Positions 32,907 through 40,417 of a DNA stretch of 64,000 bases are shown here, one piece after another. Numbering within the stretch: position 1 is the first letter of the stretch; every line of letters begins with the position of its first letter. The DNA is from Myxococcus sp. (GTDB lineage Bacteria > Myxococcota > Myxococcia > Myxococcales > Myxococcaceae): NCBI GenBank assembly GCA_014879945.1, contig JACSRE010000140.1:1-64000 (forward strand), in the 5' to 3' direction. Position numbers and translations under genes: made by a program. Under the pieces are notes generated by a model, which did not search any database, was not told where the DNA came from, and saw only the letters and a program-made list of their open reading frames with translations.

Positions 32907-33473
32907 TCAGCTCAGCGAGCGGAAGAGGGCCAGCGCGCTCTCGGAGAGGAACACCACCGCGGCGACGGGCACCACCAGGCCCAGCGCGCTGCCCATCAGG
33001 TGGTGGTGCTGACGTACCGGCGAGAGGGCGAGCGCGTAGTTGAGCGGCGGGCTCAACAGCATCACCGCGCGGAGCGAGGCGATGGTCAACACCGGCCGGC
33101 GCTCCAGCCCCGCGAGGATTCGCCGCGCCGGGCCCCAGGTGACGTCGCCCAGCGGCTGGCCGCCGAGGGTGCGCACCAGCAGGAAGCCGACGCCCGCGGC
33201 GACGAGCGCGCCCACGTAGGCGTTGGTGAAGCCCAGCACCGGGCCCCAGGCCGCGCGCGCGGCGAGCACGAAGACGACGCCCGGTACCTGGAGCAGCTGG
33301 CCGACGGTGAAGCACACCACGAAGACCACGAAGCCCCACACGCCTGCCTCGACGACGGCCTGCTGGAGCCGCTCGGCGGTCAGCACGGCGCGCACCTCAG
33401 GCAGGCTCCCGACGAGGAGCAGCCCCACCACCAGGAGCACCAACGCGATTCGGCCGAGCCACGCCTTCTTCAT
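32907..33473 (-). CDS. TVP38/TMEM64 (VTT/DedA-like) membrane protein
   Basis: A 188-residue integral-membrane protein with about five hydrophobic segments. The VTT-domain core is visible: VPGVVFVLAARAAWGPVLGFTNAYVGALVAAGVGFLLVRTLGG, followed by the amphipathic segment and LRAVMLLSPPLNYALALSPV. Such proteins are related to lipid scramblases of the DedA/TMEM41 superfamily. ATG 33473 (MKKAWLG) is chosen over a start 18 codons earlier because it gives a normal membrane N-terminus. Confidence 0.85.
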   Translation of the reverse strand: MKKAWLGRIALVLLVVGLLLVGSLPEVRAVLTAERLQQAVVEAGVWGFVVFVVCFTVGQLLQVPGVVFVLAARAAWGPVLGFTNAYVGALVAAGVGFLLVRTLGGQPLGDVTWGPARRILAGLERRPVLTIASLRAVMLLSPPLNYALALSPVRQHHHLMGSALGLVVPVAAVVFLSESALALFRSLS

Positions 33474-33560
33474 GGGCGTCGAGGTGTAGCCAGCCCTCGG
33501 CGCGGGCGCCCGCGCTCGAGCCCGCACCTATCGACGACACGGTTTCGCGCGCGGCTGTGG

Positions 33561-34469
33561 CTACCGACGCTTCGCGCGGCTGTGTCGCAGCGCCAGCACC
33601 TGCACCAGCCAGACCTCGACGAAGCGCCCCGAGTTGCGACGAAGCCAGGGCAGGCCGTCAGCCGACTCGTCGACCTCGAACCCCGCGCTGCTGGCGAGCC
33701 GCGCGAGCACGCCGTCGTCTTCGTCGGGGCTGCCCAGCGAAGGCGCAGGAGACGCCAGCAACAGGGCGCCGCCAGGCTTGAGCGCCAGCTTCGCCGAGGT
33801 GAAGAAGCCCTCGGCGTCTTCCAGCAGGTCCACGACGTTCTCGGCGACGATGGCGTCGAACGCGCGGGCGCGAAGCGGGAGCGCCTGCGCGTCCATCACC
33901 ACGGGCACGGCGCCGCTGCGGTGCGAGGCGGCGAGCACCGCGCGCAGCGAGACGTCGCCCACCATCAACGAGCGGCGCTTCGTGTTCAGCCTCGCGGAGG
34001 TCGCGCCGGCGCCGCAGCCCAGCTCGAGCACGACGCCGTCGGGGGTGCGGTGCTCGAGCCACAGCGACGGCGCCTGCAGGGCGGCGATCTTGAGCAGCTC
34101 AGCGAGCGCGTCGGCGCCCGGCCCCTCGTGGAGCTCGGGCGGCGCGGCGCCCGCCGCTTCCCACGCCGTCCAGTCGTCAGAGAAGCGACTCGCCTCGGCG
34201 CCAGGCGCGGCGTCGGCGAAGGCCTTGAGCGTCTGCACCGCCACCCGCGAGGCGAGGTCGGCTTCGGCGAGGGCCGACAGCGCCGCGTCGTAGAACGTCG
34301 CGCACCACCTCGCCGGCTCGGGAACCAGCACCGGCACGCCCGCCAGCACCGGGTAGGGGCCGCAGTCTTCGCAGCGGGTCACCGTCGTCTGCTTCGCGGC
34401 CAGCCCCGAGAGCGCTCCTCCACATCGGGGACACGCCAGCGCTGCGCTCGCCCACTTCGGCATCGTCAT
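33561..34469 (-). CDS. Zinc-ribbon plus class I methyltransferase
   Basis: A 302-residue protein. The N-terminus has a Trm112-like zinc ribbon (CPRCGGALS...CEDCGPYPVLAGVPVLVP). After a helical linker, the SAM-binding domain shows motif I VVLELGCGAGATSARL and the motif III region FDAIVAENVVDLLEDAEGFF, then LKPGGALLLASPAPSL. It may methylate a small molecule, or modify RNA or protein given the fused ribbon. Possible starts are GTG 34478, ATG 34469 and ATG 34463; none has a good Shine-Dalgarno, and 34469 is a compromise. Confidence 0.85.
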   Translation of the reverse strand: MTMPKWASAALACPRCGGALSGLAAKQTTVTRCEDCGPYPVLAGVPVLVPEPARWCATFYDAALSALAEADLASRVAVQTLKAFADAAPGAEASRFSDDWTAWEAAGAAPPELHEGPGADALAELLKIAALQAPSLWLEHRTPDGVVLELGCGAGATSARLNTKRRSLMVGDVSLRAVLAASHRSGAVPVVMDAQALPLRARAFDAIVAENVVDLLEDAEGFFTSAKLALKPGGALLLASPAPSLGSPDEDDGVLARLASSAGFEVDESADGLPWLRRNSGRFVEVWLVQVLALRHSRAKRR

Positions 34470-34597
34470 GGGCGCCACGTCACATGAAACGGCGCGTCTG
34501 AACAGCCCGTGCTTTCTCTGGCGTGGCTGGCGCCGCCCATCTATTCCCGAGGGGCGCGCGGCCCCGGACGCGGCGCGCCATCTCAGAACGAGGCAGC

Positions 34598-35236
34598 ATG
34601 CGAACTTCGACCCTTCTTCTCTGCGCCATCGCCCTCACGCTGGTCTCGACCCAGGCCGCGGCCGCGCGGCTGCTCCTGCCAGATGACCTCCCACCGGGCG
34701 CCGCGGCCGTCTCGACGACGCCGTCGGCCGTGAGCGTGAACGAGCCCCCGTCCTTCGGGTTGCAGTTCGGCGTCGCGGCGGGCGCGGGCCTCATCGGGGC
34801 GCCGCTGGGGTTCCTGCTGGCCAACGTGCTGGGCAACCTGAGCAACGCGCTCATCCCCACCGCGATTCTGGGGCTGCTCCCCATGGGGCTGGTGGCGCCC
34901 GCCTTCACCGCCATCGCGGCGTGGCTGTTCGGCAACTGGAAGCTGACCGAGGCCGACGGGCGCTTCAACTTCTGGCTGGGCTTCGCGGCGGCGGCGGTGG
35001 TGCACATCGCGGCCACCGTCATCGCCGGCTTCGCGGGGTTGAGCCTCGCGGGCATTCCCGGCCTCATCCTCTTCTCGGTCATCGACGGCGCCGCGATGGG
35101 CGCGGCCAGCGTCGGCGCCATGCGCTTCTTCCGCAAGCCGTCACCGTCACCGTCGCCCGCCACCGCCGTGCTGCCCTCCTTCACCCCGAGCGTCAGCGGC
35201 ACCACCTTCGTGCCGCTCACCTCGCTGCCCTTCTGA
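34598..35236 (+). CDS. Hypothetical exported membrane protein
   Basis: A 212-residue protein with a signal peptide (MRTSTLLLCAIALTLVSTQAAA) and four hydrophobic segments in the rest (about 48-66, 70-98, 120-140 and 146-168). The C-terminus is Pro/Ser-rich (KPSPSPSPATAVLPS). ATG 34598 has GAGG at 34590-34593, which decides the start. I recognise no family. It lies 13 nt before the serine hydrolase gene and is probably in one operon with it. Confidence 0.7.
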   Translation: MRTSTLLLCAIALTLVSTQAAAARLLLPDDLPPGAAAVSTTPSAVSVNEPPSFGLQFGVAAGAGLIGAPLGFLLANVLGNLSNALIPTAILGLLPMGLVAPAFTAIAAWLFGNWKLTEADGRFNFWLGFAAAAVVHIAATVIAGFAGLSLAGIPGLILFSVIDGAAMGAASVGAMRFFRKPSPSPSPATAVLPSFTPSVSGTTFVPLTSLPF

Positions 35237-35249
35237 AGAGGCGCTCCCC

Positions 35250-36425
35250 ATGAATCGACTCCTCTTCCTCTCGCTCGCCGTCACCAGCGTGCTCGCCCAG
35301 GCCCAGCAGTGCCGCGCGCGCGCCAGCTGGCCCACCGAGAAGTGGCCCGAGGCCCTCGTCAACCCGACCGCGAAGGCGGCCGAGCTCAAGGCGCTCGAGG
35401 ACTACGCCTTCACCCTCGTCGGCAAGCCTGAGGAGCGAAAGGGCTACCGCACCAACGCGCTCGTCGTCGTGAAGAACGGCGCCATCGTCTACGAGAAGTA
35501 CGCGCGCGGGTGGGACGCGTCGGGCCGGCAGCTCTCGTGGTCGGTCGCCAAGAGCGTGTCGAGCACCCTGGCCGGCGTGGCGGTGCAGCAGGGCCTGATG
35601 AACCTCGACGACTCGGTCTGCAAGCACCTGCCGGAGTACGCCGACGACCCGGTGGTGTGCGCCATCGCGGTGAAGCACTTCCTCACCTTCGGCTCGGGGC
35701 TGCAGTGGCAGGAGGAGTACGAGGACAAGGGCTACCAGGTGTCGAGCGTCATCGCGATGCTGTTCGGCGTCGGCCACAAGGACCAGGTGCGCCACGTGCT
35801 GACGCACCGCAAGCTCCGCGAGCCAGGCACGCAGTTCGTCTACTCTACCGGTGACGCCCACGTGGTGGGCGCGCTCGCCAAGAAGGCGCTGACGGCGAAG
35901 CACGGCCCCGACGCGTTCTGGACGCAGTTGTTCGAGCCCATCGGCATGAAGAACGTGGTGTTCGAAGAGGACCTCGCCGGCAGCCCGCTCGGCGGGAGCT
36001 TCGTGTACGCCACGGCCCGCGACTTCGCGAAGCTCGGGTACCTGATGCTCAACGACGGGTGTTGGAACGACCAGCGGCTGCTGCCGGTGGGCTGGGTGCA
36101 GCGCGCCACCACGCCGAGCGAGACCTTCCGCGCGAACCGGGGTGACTGCTCTGGCGCCACGCTGCCTGCCAACGAGTTTCAGCTCCCGTGTGAAGGGACG
36201 CCCAACGGCTACATGTGGTGGCTCAACCGCCCGCCCGCGGACGGCGTCGAGAAGCCCTGGAAGGACGCGCCCGACGACACCTACGCGGCGCTCGGGCACT
36301 GGGGCCAGCGCATCATCGTGATTCCGTCGGAGGACCTCGTCATCGCGCGCAACGGCGACGACCGCGAGGGCAGCATTCCCGTCAATGAGTTGGTGAAGCT
36401 CGTGCTCCCGCTGGTGAGGCCATGA
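35250..36425 (+). CDS. Secreted serine hydrolase, class C beta-lactamase fold
   Basis: A 391-residue exported protein (signal MNRLLFLSLAVTSVLAQA). The penicillin-binding SxxK motif is S98-V-A-K101 in QLSWSVAKSVSSTLAG; the second motif is a YxT form (QFVYSTGDAH), and the KTG equivalent is GHWGQRI near residue 350. This matches esterase/D-aminopeptidase-like members (Beta-lactamase family) rather than true beta-lactamases. Odd features are several cysteines (CKHL, VVCAIA, DGCW, DCSG, LPCEG) likely forming disulfides. It is coupled to a small lipoprotein by an ATGA overlap. Substrate unknown. Confidence 0.9.
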   Translation: MNRLLFLSLAVTSVLAQAQQCRARASWPTEKWPEALVNPTAKAAELKALEDYAFTLVGKPEERKGYRTNALVVVKNGAIVYEKYARGWDASGRQLSWSVAKSVSSTLAGVAVQQGLMNLDDSVCKHLPEYADDPVVCAIAVKHFLTFGSGLQWQEEYEDKGYQVSSVIAMLFGVGHKDQVRHVLTHRKLREPGTQFVYSTGDAHVVGALAKKALTAKHGPDAFWTQLFEPIGMKNVVFEEDLAGSPLGGSFVYATARDFAKLGYLMLNDGCWNDQRLLPVGWVQRATTPSETFRANRGDCSGATLPANEFQLPCEGTPNGYMWWLNRPPADGVEKPWKDAPDDTYAALGHWGQRIIVIPSEDLVIARNGDDREGSIPVNELVKLVLPLVRP

Positions 36426-36739
36426 CGAAGACCCTGCTGACCGCGAGCCTGGCCGCCGCGCTCCTCGGCACCGGCTGCGCACAAGACGACGCCAAGCTGC
36501 GCACCTACGACAACAACGACCTCGAGCTGGCCGTCGGCAACGCCGCCAAGATGAACTGCACCTGCCGCTTCGTGATGCTGCGCGATGAGGCGTACTGCGC
36601 CGACTGGGTGCGCGCGTCGCCGAACGTGGCGCGCTTCGCGGTCGACGAGGCCAACAAGACGGTCGTCGGCACCGCCTTCGTCTCGTGGACGGCGAAGGCC
36701 CGCTACGTCGACGACAAGCACGGCTGCGTGCTCGAGTAA
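36422..36739 (+). CDS. Small lipoprotein coupled to the serine hydrolase
   Basis: A 105-residue lipoprotein (MTKTLLTASLAAALLGTGC, lipid Cys at 19). The mature domain has five cysteines in a short beta-rich fold (MNCTCRFVMLRDEAYCADWVR; DDKHGCVLE). No family recognised. Its start overlaps the serine hydrolase stop by 4 nt, so it may be a dedicated partner, anchor or inhibitor of that enzyme; that is inference from coupling. Confidence 0.75.
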   Translation: MTKTLLTASLAAALLGTGCAQDDAKLRTYDNNDLELAVGNAAKMNCTCRFVMLRDEAYCADWVRASPNVARFAVDEANKTVVGTAFVSWTAKARYVDDKHGCVLE

Positions 36740-36796
36740 CCGGGCGCCGCCTCCAGCGTCGTTGCGCAGCCCCGTGCGCACCCCTCGTCGGGCGGA

Positions 36797-38083
36797 ATGC
36801 GCACCGACCTGGGCCGTTCCGCCCGCATGCCCAACGCCGAGCGCCTGCGCTTCGAGACGATGCTCCCCCCGCCGCTGCGTGGCGCCCTCGCGGGCCTCGA
36901 GCAGCGTCAGGCGGCCCGCGCGCCGACCGGCCTCCGCTTCGCCTTCGCCGACACCCTCGCGGCGCTGAGCGCCACCGCGTGGGACGAGGTGACGGCCCGG
37001 TCTGGGCTGATGCTGTCGCGCGCGTACCTGGCGGCCCTCGAGAGCGCCGCCACCCCGAACGTCGAGCACCGCTACGCCCTGGGCTTCGACGGCGCGCGGC
37101 CGGTGTTGGCGATGGCGATGCAGTTGCTCGACGTCGGCGTCGACCGACTCCGTCCCGCGGCGGCGAAGGGCGTCATCGAGGGCCTCGACACCGCGGCGCT
37201 CGAGCAGAGCGTTCGCCAGCGCGTGCTGGTGTGCGGCAACCTGCTGTCCTCGGGGCTCGACGGGGTGGCCACCTCACTCGAGCCGGGCCTGGCCTACCGC
37301 GCGGTGGGTGAGGTGCTCTACCGGGTGCGGCGCGCCGAGAAGCTGCGGGGCCACGCCAACCTGGTGGTGGTGAAGGACTTCACCGACGCCCAACGCCGGG
37401 CCAGCCGCGCGCTCGAGGCCTTGAGCTACCGCGCGCTCGACGGAGGGCCGACCATGGTGCTGCCGCTCGAGCCGACGTGGAAGACGCACGACGACTACCT
37501 GGCCAGCATGGTGTCGAAGTACCGCAGCGCCGTGAGGCGCAAGGTGTTCGCGCCGGTGCTCGAGGGCGGGTGCCGGGTGGTGCGGCTGTCGGTCGACGAG
37601 GTCGAGCGCCACGCGGCGCGGCTGCAGGCGCTGCATCTGGCGGTGCAGGACCACGCGACGGTGCGGCCGGTGACGGTGTCGCGCGCGTACTGGCCGGCGA
37701 TGGCGCGGCTGGGTGACAGCAACGTCTTCAACGCCGTGATGCGGGGCGACGAGGTGCTGGGCTTCCTGCTGGTGCAGGTGGACGGCGCCGAGGCGCGCGC
37801 CGCGCAGATTGGCTTCGACCGCGAGGCCGCGAAGACGCTGCCGCTCTACCTGCGGCTGCTCCACGGCGCGGTCGAGGTGGGCCTGGCGCGGCGGTCGGCG
37901 CGCGTGGTGCTCGGCCGCACGGCGCTCGAGCCGAAGGCGCGCATGGGCGCCAGGCCCGTCGACACCTTCTTGTGGGTGCGCCACCGCGTGCCGGTGGTGA
38001 ACGCCCTCACGCGCGGGCTGGTTGACCTCGTGCGGCACGAGCCGGCGCCTGACATCGACCCGTTCAAGCGCGGCGACGCGTGA
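36797..38083 (+). CDS. GNAT-like (peptidoglycan-type acyltransferase family) protein
   Basis: A 428-residue cytoplasmic protein resembling the BioF2-like / DUF482 GNAT acyltransferases. The C-terminal half has the telling elements: YLASMVSKYRSAVRRKVFAPV, FNAVMRGDEVLGFLLVQVDG, AAQIGFDREAAKTLPLYLRLLHGAVEVGL, and the terminal LGRTALEPKARMGARPVDTFLWVRHR. The two halves probably form tandem GNAT folds as in FemX-type enzymes. Starts at 36797 or 36827 are both possible, and neither has a well-spaced ribosome-binding site. Acceptor and acyl donor are unknown. A 205-nt GC-rich gap without genes follows. Confidence 0.72.
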   Translation: MRTDLGRSARMPNAERLRFETMLPPPLRGALAGLEQRQAARAPTGLRFAFADTLAALSATAWDEVTARSGLMLSRAYLAALESAATPNVEHRYALGFDGARPVLAMAMQLLDVGVDRLRPAAAKGVIEGLDTAALEQSVRQRVLVCGNLLSSGLDGVATSLEPGLAYRAVGEVLYRVRRAEKLRGHANLVVVKDFTDAQRRASRALEALSYRALDGGPTMVLPLEPTWKTHDDYLASMVSKYRSAVRRKVFAPVLEGGCRVVRLSVDEVERHAARLQALHLAVQDHATVRPVTVSRAYWPAMARLGDSNVFNAVMRGDEVLGFLLVQVDGAEARAAQIGFDREAAKTLPLYLRLLHGAVEVGLARRSARVVLGRTALEPKARMGARPVDTFLWVRHRVPVVNALTRGLVDLVRHEPAPDIDPFKRGDA

Positions 38084-38288
38084 GCGCCCAGGTCGGCCGC
38101 CCAGGCGCGTCGAGGGACGGTCGCCGCTTCGTCCGAGCACGTGTGACTCGCTCCCGGGAACGCGTTTCCGCGCGGTCGTCGAGCCGGCCCGGGGGCTCCT
38201 GGCTCTCTGCCGCCCACCGCGCCCGTCGGGCTGAGCGGCGGCGCAGGGAGCGCCCGTCGGCGAGCCGCGCGCCCGCCCGGTGACGGCG

Positions 38289-39107
38289 TCACGCGCTGCG
38301 GGTCGTCGAGTCGGTCGAGGCGGTGACGAGCCGCTGCACGGCCGCCGACAGCTCCACGCCGTGGAACTTCTGCAGGTCGTGGCCACCGTCGGGGAAGTGC
38401 AGGCGCTGCCAGTCGGGGCGCGCGCGGGCGAGCTCCTCGTGAAAGCGGCGCGGCACCAGCGCGTCGTCGTCGGCCCAGCTCTGCAGCACCGGGAGCGCCA
38501 CCCTCGCGATGTTGGCGCGGTGCCGCTCGAAGTCCGTGTGGGCCGCGTCGATGACGGTGCGCAGCGCCCCTTCGTCCGTCATGTCGCGCAGCGAGAAGCC
38601 CAGGCGCCGGTAGGCGAAGCGCGCGGCCTGCACCAGCGCCGGCTGGAGTGGCCCGACGCTCAGCAGCCGAGCCGTGGCGCGCCACGTGCGCTCCGGGTAG
38701 TGCGGAGTCGGGCCGGGGGTGGCCACCAGCGTCGCGCTGCGCACCCGGCTGGCGTGCCGCGCGGCCACCTCGAGCGCGATGACGCCCCCCATGGAGTGGC
38801 CGACCAGCGAGACCTCGTCGAGCGCCAGGGCCTCGAGCGCGCGCGCCACCAGCTCGCCCCGCGCCTCGAGCGACAGCGGCTTCACCGGCCCCGCGAGGCT
38901 CGCCTCACCGAAGCCCGGCAGCTCGAGCCGAATGAAGCGCGCCCACTCGAACAGCGGGGTGGCCAGCCACCGCCAGTGGTGGTGCGCGCCAGGCAGCCCC
39001 GAGAGCGCCAGCACGACGGGCCCTCTTCCTTCGTCGGTGTACGAGAGGGTGACGCCGGGCAGCGCGAGCTTCGAGCGGGGCGGGTCACGAGGTGCTGCCG
39101 GCTGCAT
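38289..39107 (-). CDS. Alpha/beta-fold hydrolase
   Basis: A 272-residue hydrolase. The elbow GHSMGG is canonical (LVGHSMGGVIALEVAARH), the Asp lies in QSWADDDALVP and the His in FPDGGHDLQKFHG. The oxyanion region LALSGLPGAHHHWRWLATPLF and the second motif ELPGFGEASLAGP match small-molecule hydrolases such as those of lipid or aromatic pathways. ATG 39107 is chosen; longer forms add a basic, low-complexity N-terminus. It is divergent from the LURP-one gene. Confidence 0.9.
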   Translation of the reverse strand: MQPAAPRDPPRSKLALPGVTLSYTDEGRGPVVLALSGLPGAHHHWRWLATPLFEWARFIRLELPGFGEASLAGPVKPLSLEARGELVARALEALALDEVSLVGHSMGGVIALEVAARHASRVRSATLVATPGPTPHYPERTWRATARLLSVGPLQPALVQAARFAYRRLGFSLRDMTDEGALRTVIDAAHTDFERHRANIARVALPVLQSWADDDALVPRRFHEELARARPDWQRLHFPDGGHDLQKFHGVELSAAVQRLVTASTDSTTRSA

Positions 39108-39211
39108 GCGGGCGCGTTTGTCGCCTTTCCGCAGGCCCGGCAACTGCTTCTGCATCGACGGTGCGGCCGCGCCCGAAGCGCGCCACGATGCCGGCAACCT
39201 TCGGAGCCGCC

Positions 39212-39721
39212 ATGAAATACGTCGTGAAGCAGAAGCTCTTCTCGTTCGGTGACGACTTCGCCATCAAGGACGAGTCGGGCCGTGAGGTGTACTCGGTGGA
39301 CGGCAGGGCCTTTACGCTGCTGCGCGAGAAGCTGGCGTTCCTCGACGCGCAGAAGCGCGAGGTGGCCTTCATTCGAGAGCGCCTCGTCGCGTTGACGCCC
39401 TCGTATGAGATTCTGCGCGACGGCAAGGTGGCCGCGGTGGTGAAGAAGGACTTCATCAACCTCTTTCGAGTCGGCTTCACCGTCGACGTGCCCGGGCCCG
39501 ACGACCTCGAGGCCACCGGCAGCCTGCTCGAGCACGAGTACACCTTCAAACGGGGTGGGCGCGTGGTGGCCGAGGTCTCGAAGCGGTGGTTCTCGCTCAC
39601 CGACACCTACGGCGTCGACGTGGCCGAGGGCGAAGACGAGGTGCTGGTGCTGGCGAGCACCGTCGTCATCGACATGCTCTGCCACCCCGACGCGAAGAAG
39701 GTGAAGGCCGCGACGACGTAG
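39212..39721 (+). CDS. LURP-one-related (LOR/Tubby-like) protein
   Basis: A 169-residue protein of the LURP-one-related family, a Tubby-like beta-barrel around a central helix. Diagnostic stretches are MKYVVKQKLFSFGDDFAIKDESGREVYSVDGRAF, ERLVALTPSYEILRDGKVAAVVKKDF and FKRGGRVVAEVSKRWFSLTDTYGVDVA, with the C-terminal helix LASTVVIDMLCH. Start ATG 39212 follows GGAG at 39202-39205. Bacterial members have no established role; lipid or membrane binding is suspected by analogy with Tubby. The stop lies 3 nt from the convergent YkgJ-type gene. Confidence 0.88.
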   Translation: MKYVVKQKLFSFGDDFAIKDESGREVYSVDGRAFTLLREKLAFLDAQKREVAFIRERLVALTPSYEILRDGKVAAVVKKDFINLFRVGFTVDVPGPDDLEATGSLLEHEYTFKRGGRVVAEVSKRWFSLTDTYGVDVAEGEDEVLVLASTVVIDMLCHPDAKKVKAATT

Positions 39722-39724
39722 CGG

Positions 39725-40291
39725 TCAGCCCGGCTCCGACCGCGGGGCCCGGCGCGGAGGGCGCGCGGCGTCAGGGTCAGGCACCCGCTGGGGCCCCGTG
39801 GCGGTGCCGCCAGCCGCGGGGGTGTCGACCTCTTCGTTGAGCATCGACAAGAAGTGCTTCTTCAGGTGGTACGCGGTGCGGTCCCAGGCGCGCTTCGCCT
39901 CGTCCGAGAGCTCCTCCGGCGCCTCCTCCCAGGTGCTGACGGCGAGCGGGAGCTCGGGGTCGAAGGGGATGAGCTCCTTCACGTTGTCCACCAACGCGCG
40001 GCCCTCTTTGATGAGGAGCACCGCTTCGATTTCGGTCAGCTCGTCGCGCGCCACGCCGCGCAGCACCCCGCAGACGTAGCGGGAGCAGGTGTCGGGCCGG
40101 TCTTCGTAGATGCTGCAGCCCTTGCCGGTGTGCAGCACGCAGGGCTCGTCGAAGGTGTCCTGGCCGTTGCGCTCCTTGAAGACGAGCTGCGGGTATTTGG
40201 CGAGCTTCGGCATGTCGTCAGGCAGGAGCGTGACGTAGTTGAAGAGCGTGCCGTTGCAGCACATGCCGCAGTCTTCACAGAGGTCGATCAG
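39725..40291 (-). CDS. YkgJ-type Cys-cluster protein, probable CTG start
   Basis: A 188-residue protein if started at CTG 40291. The family's CxxCxxCC motif is at the N-terminus (C5, C8, C11, C12 in IDLCEDCGMCC), with further conserved cysteines in CVLHTGKGCSIYEDRPDTCSRYVCG. Members probably bind zinc or an Fe-S cluster. The only ATG (40264) would cut off C5 and C8, and no ATG, GTG or TTG lies between it and the in-frame stop at 40322-40324. GGAG (40298-40301 on the minus strand) sits 6 nt before CTG 40291, so that codon is the best start. The C-terminus is Pro/Arg-rich. Function unknown. Confidence 0.78.
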   Translation of the reverse strand: MIDLCEDCGMCCNGTLFNYVTLLPDDMPKLAKYPQLVFKERNGQDTFDEPCVLHTGKGCSIYEDRPDTCSRYVCGVLRGVARDELTEIEAVLLIKEGRALVDNVKELIPFDPELPLAVSTWEEAPEELSDEAKRAWDRTAYHLKKHFLSMLNEEVDTPAAGGTATGPQRVPDPDAARPPRRAPRSEPG

Positions 40292-40417
40292 AGGGCGCTC
40301 CAGAGGCGAAGAGAGACGCCATCACCAACCGCGTCAACGTCGTGCGTAGCGTGCCCGGGCGGCATTTGTAAGCCCGACCGGCGCCTGAACGCCGGCCAGC
40401 CCGTGGTAGGAGCGCGC

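Noticed and set aside
38084-38288. GC-rich 205-nt gap as a possible RNA gene
   Set aside because: Only short imperfect inverted repeats and a TGACGGCGTCA palindrome were found; no cloverleaf, conserved RNA motif or coding signal was visible.
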